DNA of 8,897 nt, from NCBI GenBank assembly GCA_021810815.1, contig JAJZHR010000069.1, positions 1 to 8,897 on the forward strand. Direction: 5' to 3'. Positions within the stretch are counted from its first letter, which is position 1. Every line of letters begins with the position of its first letter. Shown here one piece after another: positions 6,778 to 8,897 of the stretch. The notes under the pieces were generated by a model, which searched no databases, was not told the origin of the DNA, and saw only the letters and a program-made list of their open reading frames with translations. A program made the translations under genes and the position numbers. This DNA comes from Acidobacteriota bacterium. GTDB taxonomy: Bacteria; Acidobacteriota; Terriglobia; Terriglobales; Acidobacteriaceae.

Positions 6778-7511
6778 AGTTCGCAAAGGGGATTCTGGCA
6801 GTGACACTGGCTCTCGTGGTCGTTGGGCAAAGCGCAGGCGCGCAGGTTGAGCCTGCTGCCGCGAAGGCAGCCCCGCAATCGGTTGAGACCTTGTATCTCA
6901 CGAACGTTACCCAGTCGAATGACGCCGTCGATATCCTTACCGCATTGCGCAACCTGCTTGATCCACACGTGAAGATATACCTGGTGCAGTCGCGGAGCGC
7001 GATTGTGATGCGCGGCACGCCCGACCAGCTTGCGTTGGCGCAGAAGTTGATCAAGGATCTCGATCGACCCAAGAAGACCTATCGCCTGACCTATACGGCG
7101 ACGGAAATGGACGGCGGCAAGCGCGTGGGCACGCAGCACTTTGCTCTCATCGTGGTCTCAGGGCAGAAGACGTCGCTGCGACAAGGAAGCAAGGTTCCGG
7201 TGGTGACTGGAACTTACAATCCGGGGAGTTCGACGGCGCAGACGCAGGTCACCTACCTCGACGTGGGGCTGAATATCGACGCGTCTCTGGATGAGTCTGC
7301 CAGCGGCGTGAGGCTTCGCACCAAGGTCGAGCAGTCCAGCATTGCGGAGGAGAAGTCCGGTTTGGGAACGCAGGACCCGGTGGTGCGGCAAACTGTTCTC
7401 GACGGCACATCGATCCTGACGGCAGGCAAGCCGCTGGTGCTGGGATCGCTGGATATTCCTGGCAGCACGCGGCATGAGGATATTGATGTGGTGATGGAGG
7501 TTGTTCGATAG
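6774..7511 (+). CDS. Exported secretin-like protein lacking the gate region (mini-secretin)
   Basis: The 245-residue product has a signal peptide (1-23, cleavage near AGA-QV). Residues 38-98 resemble a secretin N1-type (KH-like) domain: TLYLTNVTQSNDAVDILTAL, then SAIVMRGTPDQLALAQKLIKDLD. Residues 121-245 resemble the C-terminal part of the secretin domain: SLRQGSKVPV, then VTYLDVGLNIDA, then RLRTKVEQSSI, then PVVRQTVLDG, then GKPLVLGSLDIP. A typical secretin has about 100 more residues between these parts, forming the gate and membrane hairpins; here only about 20 link them. Full secretins build outer-membrane pores of type II/III secretion and type IV pili. This short form probably cannot make a gated channel and may be a periplasmic or outer-membrane-associated sensor or effector. 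It overlaps the upstream gene by ATGA and has AAGGAG (6761-6766) seven bases before its ATG. No other secretion genes are present. Confidence 0.8.
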   Translation: MKFAKGILAVTLALVVVGQSAGAQVEPAAAKAAPQSVETLYLTNVTQSNDAVDILTALRNLLDPHVKIYLVQSRSAIVMRGTPDQLALAQKLIKDLDRPKKTYRLTYTATEMDGGKRVGTQHFALIVVSGQKTSLRQGSKVPVVTGTYNPGSSTAQTQVTYLDVGLNIDASLDESASGVRLRTKVEQSSIAEEKSGLGTQDPVVRQTVLDGTSILTAGKPLVLGSLDIPGSTRHEDIDVVMEVVR

Positions 7512-7512
7512 C

Positions 7513-7596
7513 CTCAGCGGGAGCCCGAGCCCCATCCGGAAGATGAAATGCCGGCTCGGACTCCATGCTGGCTGAGCATCGCATTGCCGGGTTTTT
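7513..7596 (+). terminator. Probable terminator or long hairpin after the mini-secretin gene
   Basis: An outer pair CTCAGC (7513-7518)/GCTGAG (7571-7576) encloses a 12-bp stem, GGAGCCCGAGCC (7520-7531) with GGCTCGGACTCC (7553-7564), with one C-A mismatch. A T-run (GTTTTTG, 7591-7597) follows 15 bases after the outer pair. The structure starts right behind the stop and probably ends the ECF operon, although the gap before the T-run is longer than in a classical intrinsic terminator. Confidence 0.45.
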
Positions 7597-7633
7597 GCTT
7601 CACGTTCGCGGGCAAATCTGACACACTATAGGT

Positions 7634-8866
7634 ATGAGCACATCTGTCGTTACGCCCCCTTCCAGCCAGGCTGCTGCATCTACATCGAAGAAGACATTCG
7701 CCGACCGCATTGGACGCATTGAGGTTTCGGCGACCATGGCCATTACGGCCGAGTCCGCGCGGATGAAGGCGCAGGGCATTGATATGGTCGATTTTGGCGC
7801 CGGCGAGCCTCATTTCGCCACGCCGCGCCACATCAAGGACGCGGCCATCGATGCCATTGAGAAGAATTTCACGCGCTACACCAATGTGGCCGGCATTCCT
7901 GAGGTGCGCAAGGCCATCGTTGAGCGCCATGCGGCGGACTTTGGATCGAACTATACCCCCGAGGAGTGCGTGTTCACGACGGGCGGGAAGCTGGCGCTGT
8001 TCAACGCGATCCAGGTGCTGGTGGACCACGGCGATGAGGTGATTCTGCCGGTGCCCTACTGGGTGTCGTTCAAGGACATCATTCAGTACGCGGGCGGCAA
8101 GGTGGTGTATGTGCAGAGCCACGAGGCGGAGAACTTCCGCATCACGGCGAAGATGATCGAGGCTGCGATTACGCCGAAGACCAAGGCGATCATTCTGAAC
8201 TCGCCGTCGAACCCCTCCGGTGCGGTGGTTTCTGCCGCGGATCTGGAGGCGATTGTGCGGCTGGCGCACGCCAAGGGCATCTACCTGTTGCTGGATGAGT
8301 GCTACGCGTACCTGCAATACACGGGCGAGGCGATCAGCGGCGGTTCGTTCACCGATTGCAAGGAGCACCTCGTTGTCCTCGGGTCGCTGTCGAAGACCTA
8401 TGCCATGACGGGCTGGCGCGCCGGATTTGCCCTGGGGCCGAAGGCGGTGATCGCCAACATGAGCAAGCTGCAGAGCCAGAGTACTTCGTCCACGGCGGCG
8501 TTTGTGCAGAAGGCGTCGATCGCGGCGCTGACGAGTTCGCAGGAGTGCGTCGCGGAGATGCGCGCGGATTATCTGCGCCTGCGCGACCGCGTTCTGGAAG
8601 GGTTCAAGACCATTCCGGGCCTGACCTGCACGGTTCCCGAGGGGGCGTTCTACGTGTATCCGAACGTGTCCAGCTTCTTTGGCAAAGGCGGCGTGAAGAG
8701 CGCTGCCGACATTGCGACGGGCTTGCTGCAGCAGGCGCATGTTGTCGTGGTGCCGGGAGAGGCGTTTGGGACGCAGGACCACATTCGGCTGTCCTACGCC
8801 GTCTCGCACGATGCTGTGGATGAGGGCGTGCGGCGAATGAAGGACTACTTCGCCAAGCTGGGCTAA
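7634..8866 (+). CDS. PLP-dependent class I aminotransferase, aspartate aminotransferase type
   Basis: This 410-residue fold-type I enzyme moves an amino group between amino acids and 2-oxo acids using pyridoxal phosphate; aspartate/2-oxoglutarate is the likely pair. Visible residues are the substrate-side motif GAGEPHF (55-61), TTGGKLALFNA (115-125), Asn193 in NSPSNPSG, and Asp221 in LLLDECYAY. Lys254 in SLSKTYAMTGWRAG forms the Schiff base, and Arg385 in HIRLSYA binds the substrate carboxylate. The pattern fits the AspC/Ib subgroup, some of which also act on prephenate; which one cannot be told here. The N-terminus has about 20 extra Ser/Ala/Pro-rich residues before FADRIGRI. The ATG at 7634 has no Shine-Dalgarno sequence, and a TATAGG abuts it. 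The next in-frame ATG (7736) would remove the family's usual start region. The 31 bases after the stop hold no feature I can assert. Confidence 0.93.
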   Translation: MSTSVVTPPSSQAAASTSKKTFADRIGRIEVSATMAITAESARMKAQGIDMVDFGAGEPHFATPRHIKDAAIDAIEKNFTRYTNVAGIPEVRKAIVERHAADFGSNYTPEECVFTTGGKLALFNAIQVLVDHGDEVILPVPYWVSFKDIIQYAGGKVVYVQSHEAENFRITAKMIEAAITPKTKAIILNSPSNPSGAVVSAADLEAIVRLAHAKGIYLLLDECYAYLQYTGEAISGGSFTDCKEHLVVLGSLSKTYAMTGWRAGFALGPKAVIANMSKLQSQSTSSTAAFVQKASIAALTSSQECVAEMRADYLRLRDRVLEGFKTIPGLTCTVPEGAFYVYPNVSSFFGKGGVKSAADIATGLLQQAHVVVVPGEAFGTQDHIRLSYAVSHDAVDEGVRRMKDYFAKLG

Positions 8867-8897
8867 GGCCAACTGCAAGACCTTCCCTTGCGCTCCG

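Noticed and set aside
5919..7139. 406-codon open frame on the minus strand across the second ECF cassette
   Set aside because: It crosses three coupled plus-strand genes with good ribosome binding sites, and its product has shadow-like composition (Ser/Arg/Ala) and no motif.
7514..8878. 454-codon open frame on the minus strand opposite the aminotransferase
   Set aside because: The plus strand encodes a full aminotransferase with all catalytic residues. The antisense frame is Arg/His/Leu-rich without a recognisable domain, as expected in the shadow of a GC-rich gene.
8875..8891. Small inverted repeat GCAAG/CTTGC after the aminotransferase
   Set aside because: It is only 5 bp, at the window edge, with no T-run visible. 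It cannot be judged without the following sequence.

Overview
The window is bacterial, GC-rich and tightly packed. I infer a soil Acidobacteriota of the Terriglobus/Granulicella type. The inference rests on the base composition, the RecA and aminotransferase sequence style, and the abundance of ECF sigma factor cassettes with lineage-type anti-sigma proteins. No 16S or other marker is present to prove it. Ten complete genes and one partial gene are supported, with no rRNA, tRNA, CRISPR array or insertion sequence.

Left part (1-2522). A minus-strand pair holds a glutamine amidotransferase of folate/tryptophan synthesis (pabA/trpG) and, 19 bases downstream, an exported FecR-like protein that runs off the left edge. 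Divergent from them is recA, with a good sigma-70-type promoter, a GTG start behind a strong ribosome binding site, and a strong intrinsic terminator.

Middle part (2534-4489). A minus-strand operon encodes an ECF sigma factor, a one-pass membrane anti-sigma factor with a zinc-binding HxxxCxxC motif, and a secreted Spy/CpxP-like protein. Sigma and anti-sigma share an ATGA overlap, and the Spy-like gene starts 5 bases after the anti-sigma stop. A perfect 12-bp inverted repeat lies just upstream of the sigma gene. The architecture recalls CnrYXH-type sigma/anti-sigma/periplasmic-sensor modules.

Right part (4711-8866). coaD is followed by a second, unrelated ECF operon: a sigma factor, a membrane protein with no zinc motif that is probably its anti-sigma factor, and a small exported protein that resembles a secretin lacking its gate region. 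Both junctions are ATGA overlaps. This cassette is less GC-rich than recA and carries several in-frame short tandem repeats. A class I aspartate-type aminotransferase closes the window, apparently without a Shine-Dalgarno sequence.

How it fits together: the housekeeping genes (pabA/trpG, recA, coaD, aminotransferase) are interspersed with two self-contained envelope-signalling operons. In each, the last gene sends a product to the periplasm that could act as sensor or effector for the sigma/anti-sigma pair. The second cassette (ECF, zinc-free anti-sigma, mini-secretin) is the best candidate here for a little-described system.
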